A program made the translations under genes and the position numbers. Shown here piece after piece: positions 1 through 5,899 of a stretch of 11,781 nt of DNA (positions within the stretch are counted from its first letter, which is position 1; each line of letters starts with the position of its first letter). Source of the DNA: Victivallales bacterium. Lineage in GTDB: Bacteria > Verrucomicrobiota > Lentisphaeria > Oligosphaerales > Oligosphaeraceae. The stretch is taken from NCBI GenBank assembly GCA_900771165.1, contig CAAGMX010000447.1, positions 1-11,781 of the forward strand, read 5' to 3'. Under the pieces are notes generated by a model that saw only the letters and a list, made by a program, of their open reading frames with translations, had not been told where the DNA came from and did not search any database.

Positions 1-913
1 CCACCTCCTCATTGCGCATCCGGATGCATCCTGCGGAACAGCTGGTCCCCACCGTATCCGGCTCCGTGGTGCCATGGATGCCATAGCCCTCCAGACTGGG
101 ATCCGTCCCCTCCGTCGGCGTCAGCTTCAGCCAGCGGGTGCCCAGCACATTCTCCGGATCTCCGGCGGCGATATAGCGTCCCGGGGGTGTCCAGGCCGGA
201 TCCGTCAGCTTGTCCGTGATGAGGAAGCGTCCGGCGGGGGTGCGGTTCTCCTTGCCGATGCCCACGGTCCAGACCCGGTACAATTCCCCGTCCAGATAGA
301 GGAGCAGGAGGAAGTGCTGTTTGGAAACCCGGATGGACCAGGTGCCCTGGATGTAGCTCAGGGTCTGGCTGGGGCGGATCACCGGATCCCGGCCATCTTC
401 CCGGTGCAGGCTCTCATTGCACCGGATCAACGCCCCCACGCTGGTGTAGTGACGGGCGGCAATCCGAGCCAGGGAATCTCCCCGCACCACCCGGTAAAAG
501 CCCTTCTCCTGGGCCGGGGCCGAGGAATTCATCAGGCGGCGGTCCGCATCGTCGATGATCTCCACACCCTGGCGCCAGATGGGATCAAACTCCTTCACGC
601 CTTCCGTCTTGATCACCTGGCGGGCCAGCTTCCGGGCCGCCTCCAGCATCCCCAGCTCCAACTGCCGACGGGCGGCCGCCAGACGCTCCTCCACCCCGGG
701 AATGGCCGGCGGAACAGGAGCCACCGGAGTCTGCCCCTGCTCCCCCACTGCCCCAGGGACCGCAGGCGCCGGCGCATCCTGGGAAGGCAGGGTCGTCACC
801 TCCTCGGGCTGGGCGGGGGTGGCGGTTCGGCAGGAGCGCAGCACCATTCCCGTCAATCCCAGGGCGGCCAGGACGAGAATGAGAATCAGGGGATATTTGA
901 TATACCAGTACAT
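1..913 (-). CDS. LysM and L,D-transpeptidase (YkuD) domain protein, partial (3' end outside window)
   Basis: Membrane-anchored peptidoglycan enzyme; 304 codons are visible and the C-terminus is cut by the window edge. Residues 6-22 are hydrophobic (YPLILILVLAALGLTG) and form a signal anchor, followed by a Pro/Ala/Glu-rich linker (about 28-72) and a helical stretch (75-120). A LysM-type repeat lies at about 139-187 (YRVVRGDSLARIAARHY). From about 196 a YkuD domain carries the diagnostic HGT (280-282) and SAGCIRM (293-299); Cys296 is the expected nucleophile and His280 its partner. Known for the family: YkuD enzymes make 3-3 crosslinks or attach proteins to peptidoglycan, acting in the periplasm. 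The ATG at 913 is the first start in this frame and begins just before the anchor, but there is no clear Shine-Dalgarno. It is separated from miaA by 211 nt of structured, AT-rich sequence, so it probably has its own promoter. Which L,D-transpeptidase activity it has cannot be read from sequence. Confidence 0.9.
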   Translation of the reverse strand, partial: MYWYIKYPLILILVLAALGLTGMVLRSCRTATPAQPEEVTTLPSQDAPAPAVPGAVGEQGQTPVAPVPPAIPGVEERLAAARRQLELGMLEAARKLARQVIKTEGVKEFDPIWRQGVEIIDDADRRLMNSSAPAQEKGFYRVVRGDSLARIAARHYTSVGALIRCNESLHREDGRDPVIRPSQTLSYIQGTWSIRVSKQHFLLLLYLDGELYRVWTVGIGKENRTPAGRFLITDKLTDPAWTPPGRYIAAGDPENVLGTRWLKLTPTEGTDPSLEGYGIHGTTEPDTVGTSCSAGCIRMRNEEV

Positions 914-966
914 GAAAAGGGTGGGAGGGGGAAAGGGAAGGAGGCTTTCCGTCGTCCAGGGAGGGC

Positions 967-1007
967 AGAAAAGGAGAAAGTCCCGGGAATCCATCCGCCG
1001 CGGGACT
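967..1007 (-). terminator. terminator-like hairpin in the leader of the LysM/L,D-transpeptidase gene
   Basis: On the minus strand AGTCCCG (1007-1001) pairs with CGGGACT (985-979) across a 15-nt loop and is followed by the U-rich tail TTTCTCCTTTTC. It could end transcription coming from miaA, or attenuate a transcript started near 1015. The 7-bp stem and large loop make it a moderate candidate only. Confidence 0.4.
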
Positions 1008-1018
1008 CATCAAACAGG

Positions 1019-1027
1019 GTTAATATA
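1019..1027 (-). promoter_or_regulatory. putative -10 element (TATATT) upstream of the LysM/L,D-transpeptidase gene
   Basis: The minus strand reads TATATTAAC here, 106-114 nt upstream of the ATG at 913. The same nonamer with similar flanks (TTCCG before it, C.C.G after) occurs 84-92 nt upstream of the small membrane protein at 5542. No good -35 box is visible 16-18 nt upstream of either copy, so this is a conserved element rather than a proven promoter. Confidence 0.35.
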
Positions 1028-1045
1028 CCCCGGAAAGATGGGTTT

Positions 1046-1070
1046 CCCTCAGGGGAGCCTCCCCCGAGGG
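1046..1070 (-). other. GC-rich hairpin between miaA and the L,D-transpeptidase gene
   Basis: On the minus strand CCCTCGGGGG pairs with CCCCTGAGGG (10 bp, one G-U wobble) around the loop AGGCT. The wobble is a G-U pair only in the minus-strand RNA and would be an A-C mismatch in the plus-strand RNA, which favours a role in the minus-strand transcript. It is followed by AAACCC, not a U-run, so it is not a standard intrinsic terminator by itself. Confidence 0.45.
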
Positions 1071-1091
1071 GTATTTCCCTGTAGAATATAA

Positions 1092-1116
1092 TAACTACCT
1101 AATGCTAAAGGAGTTA
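1092..1116 (-). repeat. 25-bp AT-rich motif, copy 1, with TAACT/AGTTA inverted ends
   Basis: Plus-strand ends are TAACTAC and GAGTTA. The 25 bp match positions 5787-5811 at 20 of 25 places with no gap. It starts 8 nt beyond the miaA stop codon and lies upstream of the L,D-transpeptidase gene. It stands out from the GC-rich surroundings and could be a promoter or a regulator's operator; the binding factor is unknown. Confidence 0.5.
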
Positions 1117-1124
1117 CAGATATT

Positions 1125-2105
1125 TCAAGACCAATCCTGGACATGCATCTCCTCCAGGAAGGCCTGCACCAGGCGCACCGCCGGCTCCGTCTCCCCCCGG
1201 GGAATCCAGTGAATGGGGTGTCCCTCCCGTTCCAGTTTCCGGAACCAGATGTCCTGCCGTTTGGCGAAGCGTCGGATCTGGGTGACCAGCTGTTCCCGCA
1301 TCTCCGGGTAGGGGAGAGAGCCCGCCAGATAGCGTCCCACATATCGGTATTCCAGGCCGAACCATTCCAGCTGTTCCCGGGGGATTCCCTGGTCCAGCAG
1401 TCCTTTCACCTCCTGGATCAGCCCGGCCTCCAGGCGGGCATCCAGGCGTTGGAGGATGCGTTCCCGGACTTCGGCCCGTTCGTAGAGGGGGGCCAGGATC
1501 AGGGTGCGGCTCAGCGGGGCGATGGGATGGAGGTCTTCTCCGCTCCGGGCGATTTCCAGGGCGCGGATGATCCGGCGCTTCTGGGTGGTATCGGTTCTGG
1601 CCAGCAGAGCGGGGGAAGCCTCCTGCCGGAGTCTGACCAAGAGTTCCTCCTCGGACATCGCCTCCAGCTGCCGGCGGTATTCCTCGTCCGGCGGGCCGCC
1701 AGCCATTTCATATCCCTCCAGCAGGGCGGCCAGATACAGAGGGGTTCCCCCGCACAGCACAGGCAGAGCACCCCGGCTCCGGATGCTTCGGAGGGCCAGG
1801 CGGGCCGCCTCTCCGTACTGGTGCAGATCGTAACGTTCCCCGGGATCCACCACGTCCAGCAGGTGGACAGGCACCCGGGATTCCCCTGCCCCGTATTCCT
1901 CCAGATCCTTCCCGGTCCCCAAGTCCATCCCCCGATAGACCTGGCGGGAATCCACGCTGACAATCTCGCCCCGGAAACGGCGGGCCAACTCCACCGCCAG
2001 ACGGGTCTTTCCCGTGGCCGTGGGCCCCGTCACCACCACCACCGGCTGCCGGGCCACCTCCTCATAGGGGGGAAGCCCCGCCGCAGACCATTCCTCCTCC
2101 CTCAT
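1125..2105 (-). CDS. miaA: tRNA dimethylallyltransferase
   Basis: Transfers a dimethylallyl group from DMAPP to N6 of A37 in tRNAs that read UNN codons; cytoplasmic. 326 residues, a normal length. The P-loop GPTATGKT is at 27-34, DSRQVYRGM at 52-60 matches the catalytic/tRNA-binding segment, GGTPLYL at 119-125 the DMAPP-site loop, KRRIIRALEIA at 176-186 the family helix, and RRFAKRQDIWFRK at 278-290 the C-terminal RQ-x-WF block. The usual MDIGTAKP is MDLGTGKD (60-67), a variant I associate with the divergent second MiaA seen in some Bacteroidetes, so subfamily assignment is open. An in-frame ATG lies 64 codons upstream, but the ATG at 2105 is preferred: it has AGGAGG 7 nt upstream and overlaps the cdaR stop as ATGA. 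Last gene of the folP-cdaA-cdaR-miaA block. Confidence 0.93.
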   Translation of the reverse strand: MREEEWSAAGLPPYEEVARQPVVVVTGPTATGKTRLAVELARRFRGEIVSVDSRQVYRGMDLGTGKDLEEYGAGESRVPVHLLDVVDPGERYDLHQYGEAARLALRSIRSRGALPVLCGGTPLYLAALLEGYEMAGGPPDEEYRRQLEAMSEEELLVRLRQEASPALLARTDTTQKRRIIRALEIARSGEDLHPIAPLSRTLILAPLYERAEVRERILQRLDARLEAGLIQEVKGLLDQGIPREQLEWFGLEYRYVGRYLAGSLPYPEMREQLVTQIRRFAKRQDIWFRKLEREGHPIHWIPRGETEPAVRLVQAFLEEMHVQDWS

Positions 2106-3247
2106 GGAGAGGCCTCCTGGGAACCACCGGAGGGAGCCGCCCCGGGTACCCAATGCTCCCCCTCCCGCATGTCGTACAACTCCAAGGTAAGATACTCCTG
2201 GGGCAGAATGTCCTCCACCTGCACACCCTCCGGCAATCCCAGCACCTGGAGACGCACCTTCTGTCCCCCCGCCATGGTATAGGGTGTCAAGTCGCATACC
2301 ACCCGGAGCTGCTCCGGATTCAGGTTCTTCAGCACCATGGAGGGACCGCTAAGGTGCACATTCACCCGGGGAGAGGATTCGCTGACCTGCCGGGGATGGA
2401 GAAAACTCTCGTAGCGGGACAGGAAGACCACCGGCAGATCATTGAAGGCCCGCCGGATGGCATTCATGGTATTCTGTTCCGGCTTGACCTCGTATTCCAC
2501 CTGGGAACGGGAAATGTGGACCCATTCTCCGTTGGACGGCGTCTGGAGACGCACCATGCCCGTGTAGGGGCGGGTGTCCTGCAGCTGGATCGGTTCCGTG
2601 GGGATGCTGGCAATCTTGGCCACCTCCGATTCCGGCCCCCGGACCGCCACCACCCCCTGCCCCTGCAGGAGATGGCATTCGTAGGTCCAGCCCTCCTGCT
2701 GGCCCCGGCGATCCAGGGTGAGATGCACCGGCACCTCACGGCTCACCACTGGCTCGTAGCGCACCTGCAGCTTGCCCCCGCGAATCTCCCGGATGTCCAC
2801 CCCGGAGGGCTTCTCCAGGACATCAGCAGGCTGGACCTCGTATTCCACCTGGCGGACACCGCCGCCCACTCCGGCCTGACGGATCAGGCTTCCCAGGCGC
2901 ACAGGATCCATAGTCACCACGAAATCCTTGGAGGAGAGGGGATTATCCATATGGAAGACATCCACCGAAACCTGGAGCGTGACGGTGTAGTTCTCCTCGA
3001 AGAGCCGGACTTCGCTTTCCAGGGGCTTCCGGGGCACCTGCACCGTCACGGCCTCCACGCTCTTCCATCCGGCATAGGCGCTGGTGGCGCTTTGCTGGCG
3101 GATCAGAACGGAGGTGGCGCAGGCCAGGCCGAGGGCCACCATCATCCGCCAGATGTCCAGCATCTGGAGTTTGCGCATGCCCGCCTTCCAGCGCAGGGCC
3201 AGCCAGCTGCCCTCCCCGCTTTTCTTGTTGTTGGGGAGCGCACTCAT
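2102..3247 (-). CDS. cdaR: YbbR-domain protein, CdaA regulator (CdaR-like)
   Basis: Membrane-anchored extracytoplasmic partner of the diadenylate cyclase CdaA; in Firmicutes CdaR binds CdaA and tunes c-di-AMP synthesis. 381 residues: a basic N-terminus, one transmembrane segment at about 32-49, then a long beta-rich region. YbbR signatures are visible at about 199-223 (GVVAVRGPESEVAKIASI followed by PTEPIQLQ) and at about 294-357, which ends in a proline-starting strand (PQEYLTLEL); two further degenerate repeats probably lie between 68 and 190. The ATG at 3247 overlaps the cdaA stop as ATGA and has AGGAGG about 10 nt upstream. In several bacteria glmM follows cdaA-cdaR; here miaA takes that place. 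The YbbR assignment is by motif and by context with cdaA, and is strong. Confidence 0.87.
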   Translation of the reverse strand: MSALPNNKKSGEGSWLALRWKAGMRKLQMLDIWRMMVALGLACATSVLIRQQSATSAYAGWKSVEAVTVQVPRKPLESEVRLFEENYTVTLQVSVDVFHMDNPLSSKDFVVTMDPVRLGSLIRQAGVGGGVRQVEYEVQPADVLEKPSGVDIREIRGGKLQVRYEPVVSREVPVHLTLDRRGQQEGWTYECHLLQGQGVVAVRGPESEVAKIASIPTEPIQLQDTRPYTGMVRLQTPSNGEWVHISRSQVEYEVKPEQNTMNAIRRAFNDLPVVFLSRYESFLHPRQVSESSPRVNVHLSGPSMVLKNLNPEQLRVVCDLTPYTMAGGQKVRLQVLGLPEGVQVEDILPQEYLTLELYDMREGEHWVPGAAPSGGSQEASP

Positions 3248-4203
3248 TCCGCCGACACCTCCTGCTTGCTGCTATCCTCCGCCGGACGTTCCCCAGGGGC
3301 CTCGCTCCGGGCAAGGCGGGTCTGGAAGAAATCCAGCAGAGCCTCCCGGAGTTCCCCGGGGGAAGCCAGGCGGTGGATGCGCATCCGGTCGTCCACCTCC
3401 GGCATCAGCACACTGCCCGTCTCCTCGGAAACCATCAGCACGAAGGCGTCCGTGCGCTCCGCCATTCCCCGGACCGCATTCTGGCGGGTATGGACAGGAC
3501 CGTCTCCCATGGCTCTTCCCTGGGGGAAACGGCATCCCGCCGCTGTGATGCGCAGGCCGTTGCGGTTCATGCTCAGGATGACACCGCCGTCATGCAGCGG
3601 GGTGCCGGAATAGAAGATGGTGCGCAGGAGGCGGTAGTTCATGGCGCAATCCAGCTCCACCCCCGTTTCCCGGAACTCGTCCAGCCCCGTCACTCCCTGG
3701 ATGGCCAGAAGGGCGCCGGTGGTTTCCCGTGCCAGGCGTTCCTCCTCCATGTCCAGATGGTAGTGTTCCTGGAGATAGTTGCGCCACTGGGGCTGGGGGG
3801 TCAGACAGCAGACGGCCTTCAGCACTTCGTCCACCCCGGCCACCACATGTTCCTTCTGGCGGGAGAGATTTCGGCGAGCGCGGATGCCCAGATACCAGCG
3901 GTTCAGGAAGATGGCGGGATGGCTCAGGAGTCGCCGGAGTTCCTCGCTGAAGAGCACCAGGATCGCCAGGGGCATGAAGGTCAGCAGTCCGTTGGCCATC
4001 ACCGAGAGCACCGGAAGTTTCATCATCCGGGTGAGCATGCTCACCACGAAGCTGATGACCACAATGCCACCCAGGGTCTGGATGGAGCGGGTGTGACGCA
4101 GGGCCCGGAGAATCATCCAGTAGACCAGGGTCAGCACCGCCAGCTCCAGAGGGATGGCCAGGAGTTCGGGTATCTGCTGTAGAATGTTCAGAAAAAGATT
4201 CAC
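3244..4203 (-). CDS. cdaA: CdaA-type diadenylate cyclase homologue with altered active-site motifs
   Basis: Integral membrane protein of the family that makes c-di-AMP from two ATP. 319 residues. Three transmembrane helices lie at about 18-36, 42-58 and 66-86, followed by the family segment LVLFSEELRRLL (82-93). The DAC domain follows, with TTGALLAI (161-168), PLHDGGVIL (202-210), AAGCRFP (221-227) and a C-terminal VSEETGSV (258-265). Two diagnostic motifs are changed: DGA is DGG (205-207), and RHR is RQN (240-242, inside VHTRQNAVRGMAERTDA). There is also an apparent insert of about 25-30 residues at about 132-158 before TTGALL. In characterised cyclases both motifs contact ATP and their loss abolishes activity, so the enzyme may be inactive, weak or altered in substrate. 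Start is GTG at 4203, overlapping the folP stop as GTGA. Family identity is secure; catalytic activity is not. Confidence 0.9.
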   Translation of the reverse strand: MNLFLNILQQIPELLAIPLELAVLTLVYWMILRALRHTRSIQTLGGIVVISFVVSMLTRMMKLPVLSVMANGLLTFMPLAILVLFSEELRRLLSHPAIFLNRWYLGIRARRNLSRQKEHVVAGVDEVLKAVCCLTPQPQWRNYLQEHYHLDMEEERLARETTGALLAIQGVTGLDEFRETGVELDCAMNYRLLRTIFYSGTPLHDGGVILSMNRNGLRITAAGCRFPQGRAMGDGPVHTRQNAVRGMAERTDAFVLMVSEETGSVLMPEVDDRMRIHRLASPGELREALLDFFQTRLARSEAPGERPAEDSSKQEVSAE

Positions 4204-5036
4204 GAATGTCGAATCGCCTCGGCCACCAGAAGGGCCTGTCGATGTTCCCCCACGTCATGCACACGGAGCACTTGCACCGCCCCGGCCACCAGGGCGCTGG
4301 CCAGGGTGCCCGGCAGACGACGCATGGGAGAAGCCTCCCCCGTCACCCGCCCAATGTAGGATTTCCGGGAGACTCCCAGAAGCACCCCGCTCTCCCCCAA
4401 GGCAAACTCCGGCGCATGACGGATGCACTGGAGATTCTGCTCCAGGCTCTTGCCGAAGCCCACCCCGGGATCCAGAAGGAAGGCGGCCTCCGGAAGTCCT
4501 GTGGCCTCCATCACCACACGGCGACGCTCCCGAAGACGCTCCCGCACCACCGGCAGCGCAGGCTCCCCCTCCGGCAGGGGAAGGTCGTCCATCAACACCA
4601 CGCCGGGGCGATATGCCGCCAGCACCGGAAGCATCTCCGGATCCCGGCAGGCCGTCACGTCGTTCACGATGTCCGCCCCGGCCTCCAGAGCCGCCCGGGC
4701 CACCTGCCCTTTGGAGGTGTCCACGGAGATGGGCACGGGGGAAAGTTCCCGGAGCGCCCGGATCACCGGCACCACCCGACGGCACTCCTCCTCCGGGGAA
4801 ACCCCATGGAAGCCGGGCCGGGTGGATTCCCCCCCCACATCCAGCATATCCGCCCCCTCCGCCAGCAGACGCCGGGCCTGGGCCAGGGCCGTCTCCAGGG
4901 TGTCAAAGCGCCCGCCGTCAGAGAAGGAGTCGGGGGTGACATTGAGAATCCCCATGAGCAGGGGCATTCCCGGAGAGAAGGCGAGACGCCCCCGGCGATG
5001 GAGAAAACAGGCGGGGCAGAAAGACTGGGACGTCAT
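4200..5036 (-). CDS. folP: dihydropteroate synthase
   Basis: Condenses p-aminobenzoate with dihydropterin pyrophosphate in folate synthesis; cytoplasmic TIM barrel, 278 residues. Signature motifs are intact: MGILNVTPDSFSDGG (28-42), GESTRPG (69-75), SVDT (104-107), VND (124-126), DPGVGFGK (189-196), SRKS (223-226) and RVHDV (258-262). The usual MHM in the loop after strand 5 is replaced by MDD (149-151), a substitution outside the main substrate contacts. The first 23 residues are an extension with CPAC (7-10); translation could instead begin at Met24 (4967), and neither start has a convincing Shine-Dalgarno. First gene of a coupled block with cdaA; folP next to cdaA and ybbR-type genes is a recurring order in several phyla. 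A hairpin with a short U-run lies 13 nt upstream of the start. Confidence 0.95.
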   Translation of the reverse strand: MTSQSFCPACFLHRRGRLAFSPGMPLLMGILNVTPDSFSDGGRFDTLETALAQARRLLAEGADMLDVGGESTRPGFHGVSPEEECRRVVPVIRALRELSPVPISVDTSKGQVARAALEAGADIVNDVTACRDPEMLPVLAAYRPGVVLMDDLPLPEGEPALPVVRERLRERRRVVMEATGLPEAAFLLDPGVGFGKSLEQNLQCIRHAPEFALGESGVLLGVSRKSYIGRVTGEASPMRRLPGTLASALVAGAVQVLRVHDVGEHRQALLVAEAIRHS

Positions 5037-5049
5037 GAAGGAACGGAGG

Positions 5050-5077
5050 AAAATCCCTCCCTCCCCAGAGGGAAGGA
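5050..5077 (-). terminator. intrinsic terminator between the small membrane protein and folP
   Basis: On the minus strand TCCTTCCCTC pairs with GAGGGAGGGA (10 bp, one U-G) around the loop TGGG, followed by TTTTCC. It lies 25 nt after the stop of the small membrane protein. The folP start is only 13 nt further on, leaving no room for a separate promoter, so read-through or attenuation is possible. Confidence 0.6.
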
Positions 5078-5101
5078 GGCATAAAACGAGGCTTCTTCCG
5101 G

Positions 5102-5542
5102 CTACCAGGTGCCGAAATCTTTCAGGAGATACTTCCCCTTCTTGTCCTTGTAGAGATAGAAGGCGTAGGTCTTCCCCTGATAGGAGAAGATCACGGACTG
5201 CATGCCGCTTTCGCCGTCCCGCCCCACTTCGCCATTGAGAATCGCCTGGGGATCGTCAAGGCTCTTGCCGAAGACCTGGGTCAGCTTCTTCTTCATGGCG
5301 CTGCTGAGGGCGTTGGGAGCCCAGAAACGCCCCGTGGCCGCCCAGCCGGACTTCTCCGCCACCTGAACCGCCGCCGTCATCACTTCCAATACGGCCTGCT
5401 GCTCCTGGGAAACCTGATTCTTCATCTCCTCCGTCACCGTGGTTTGCTGCTTCTTCCCTCCCAGCTGCCAAAGAATCAGACCACCAGCAAGAAGGATGAC
5501 GATAACGGCACCTATGGCCTTGAGTACGTTGTTGTTGCCCAT
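5102..5542 (-). CDS. small membrane-anchored protein of unknown function
   Basis: 146 residues; I do not recognise the family. Residues 6-29 are strongly hydrophobic (VLKAIGAVIVILLAGGLILW) with Asn residues and one Lys before them, so it is probably an N-terminal anchor with the rest outside the cytoplasm. A polar Gln/Glu/Lys linker (about 31-50) leads to a soluble domain of about 95 residues with a helical first half (VLEVMTAAVQVAEKSGWAATG) and a beta-rich end (SVIFSYQGKTYAFYLYKDKKG). There is no lipobox. A longer reading from 5578 exists, but the ATG at 5542 has GGAG upstream at good spacing and starts directly before the anchor. The gene stands alone, with a terminator on each side, and its upstream region shares two elements with that of the LysM/L,D-transpeptidase gene, hinting at an envelope role. 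Confidence 0.75.
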   Translation of the reverse strand: MGNNNVLKAIGAVIVILLAGGLILWQLGGKKQQTTVTEEMKNQVSQEQQAVLEVMTAAVQVAEKSGWAATGRFWAPNALSSAMKKKLTQVFGKSLDDPQAILNGEVGRDGESGMQSVIFSYQGKTYAFYLYKDKKGKYLLKDFGTW

Positions 5543-5568
5543 GGTTCTCCAAGTTAAGGGAATTCCAC

Positions 5569-5610
5569 ACAAAAACAAATCCCTCCCCTGAAAAAACCAC
5601 CAGGGGAAGG
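5569..5610 (-). terminator. strong intrinsic-terminator hairpin immediately upstream of the small membrane protein gene
   Basis: On the minus strand CCTTCCCCTG pairs with CAGGGGAGGG (10 bp, one U-G) around a 10-nt loop, followed by ATTTGTTTTTGTG. It ends 27 nt before the ATG at 5542. Placed after the AT-rich promoter-like zone and just before the ribosome-binding site, it could act as a transcription attenuator; alternatively it is a second terminator for the upstream operon. Confidence 0.65.
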
Positions 5611-5625
5611 CAATCGCACGACTGC

Positions 5626-5634
5626 GTTAATATA
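5626..5634 (-). promoter_or_regulatory. TATATTAAC element upstream of the small membrane protein
   Basis: Second copy of the nonamer found at 1019-1027, again 84-92 nt before a start codon. It sits inside the near-palindrome CGTTA-ATA-TAACG (5625-5637). It may be a -10 box or an operator half-site; no -35 is evident. Confidence 0.35.
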
Positions 5635-5666
5635 ACGGAATGCCCTGGAAAAAATGCTGGACACAG

Positions 5667-5690
5667 GGAGAAAATCCCGGACAAAATCCC
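5667..5690. repeat. tandem 12-bp repeat
   Basis: GGAGAAAATCCC is directly followed by GGACAAAATCCC (11 of 12 identical), in non-coding DNA upstream of the small membrane protein. A related GGAGGAAAATCCC occurs at 5045-5057 before folP. Function unknown; it may be chance in purine-rich sequence. Confidence 0.45.
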
Positions 5691-5786
5691 CCCTTTCCCC
5701 CCTGGGAAAAACTGGCGCTTTTCCGGGGCTCCCATCCCCCTTCTCCCTCTCCCGTCAGGAAGGCAATTTTTTTACTATAAATTTTG

Positions 5787-5811
5787 TAACTACTTTATTA
5801 TAAACGAGTTA
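5787..5811 (-). repeat. 25-bp AT-rich motif, copy 2, with TAACT/AGTTA inverted ends
   Basis: Plus-strand ends are TAACTAC and GAGTTA; it matches 1092-1116 at 20 of 25 positions. It lies just past the terminator of the pseudopilin operon and about 245 nt before the small membrane protein. The surrounding 5765-5820 is the most AT-rich stretch of the window and includes TATAAT on the minus strand, which makes it a promoter candidate without a clear -35 partner. Confidence 0.5.
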
Positions 5812-5869
5812 TAACAAACAAAGACTCCCGGCGCCGAGCTTTCCTACAGAGAGGCGGGGCACCGGGAGT
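5812..5869 (-). terminator. intrinsic terminator of the pseudopilin/GH123 operon
   Basis: On the minus strand ACTCCCGGTGCC pairs with GGCGCCGGGAGT (12 bp, one U-G) across a loop of about 22 nt, followed by CTTTGTTTGTT. It lies 30 nt after the stop codon of the last pseudopilin gene, as expected for the end of that operon. Confidence 0.75.
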
Positions 5870-5899
5870 TTTCGGTGGTTCACAAGAAGTGTGAGGAGA

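Noticed and set aside
967..1017. Hammerhead-ribozyme-like GATGAG next to an AGTCCCG/CGGGACT stem on the minus strand
   Set aside because: The conserved CUGAUGA is UUGAUGA and no GAAA follows stem II; stems I and III cannot be found. It reads better as a plain hairpin with a U-rich tail.
74..4939. Long plus-strand open frames opposite the cell-envelope and folate genes
   Set aside because: They are antisense to well-supported minus-strand genes, have low-complexity Pro/Arg/His/Gly-rich translations and no family motifs; such shadows are expected in GC-rich DNA.
5256..5735. 159-codon minus-strand frame overlapping the small membrane protein
   Set aside because: It is out of frame with the better-supported 146-residue gene, which has a Shine-Dalgarno and a clean membrane anchor; its second half is Gly/Ala-rich shadow sequence.
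5543..5823. c-di-AMP (ydaO-type) riboswitch before the small membrane protein
   Set aside because: Attractive because of nearby cdaA, but the conserved GGGGUGAAUC and GCUAAC-type segments I associate with ydaO are not present on the minus strand here.
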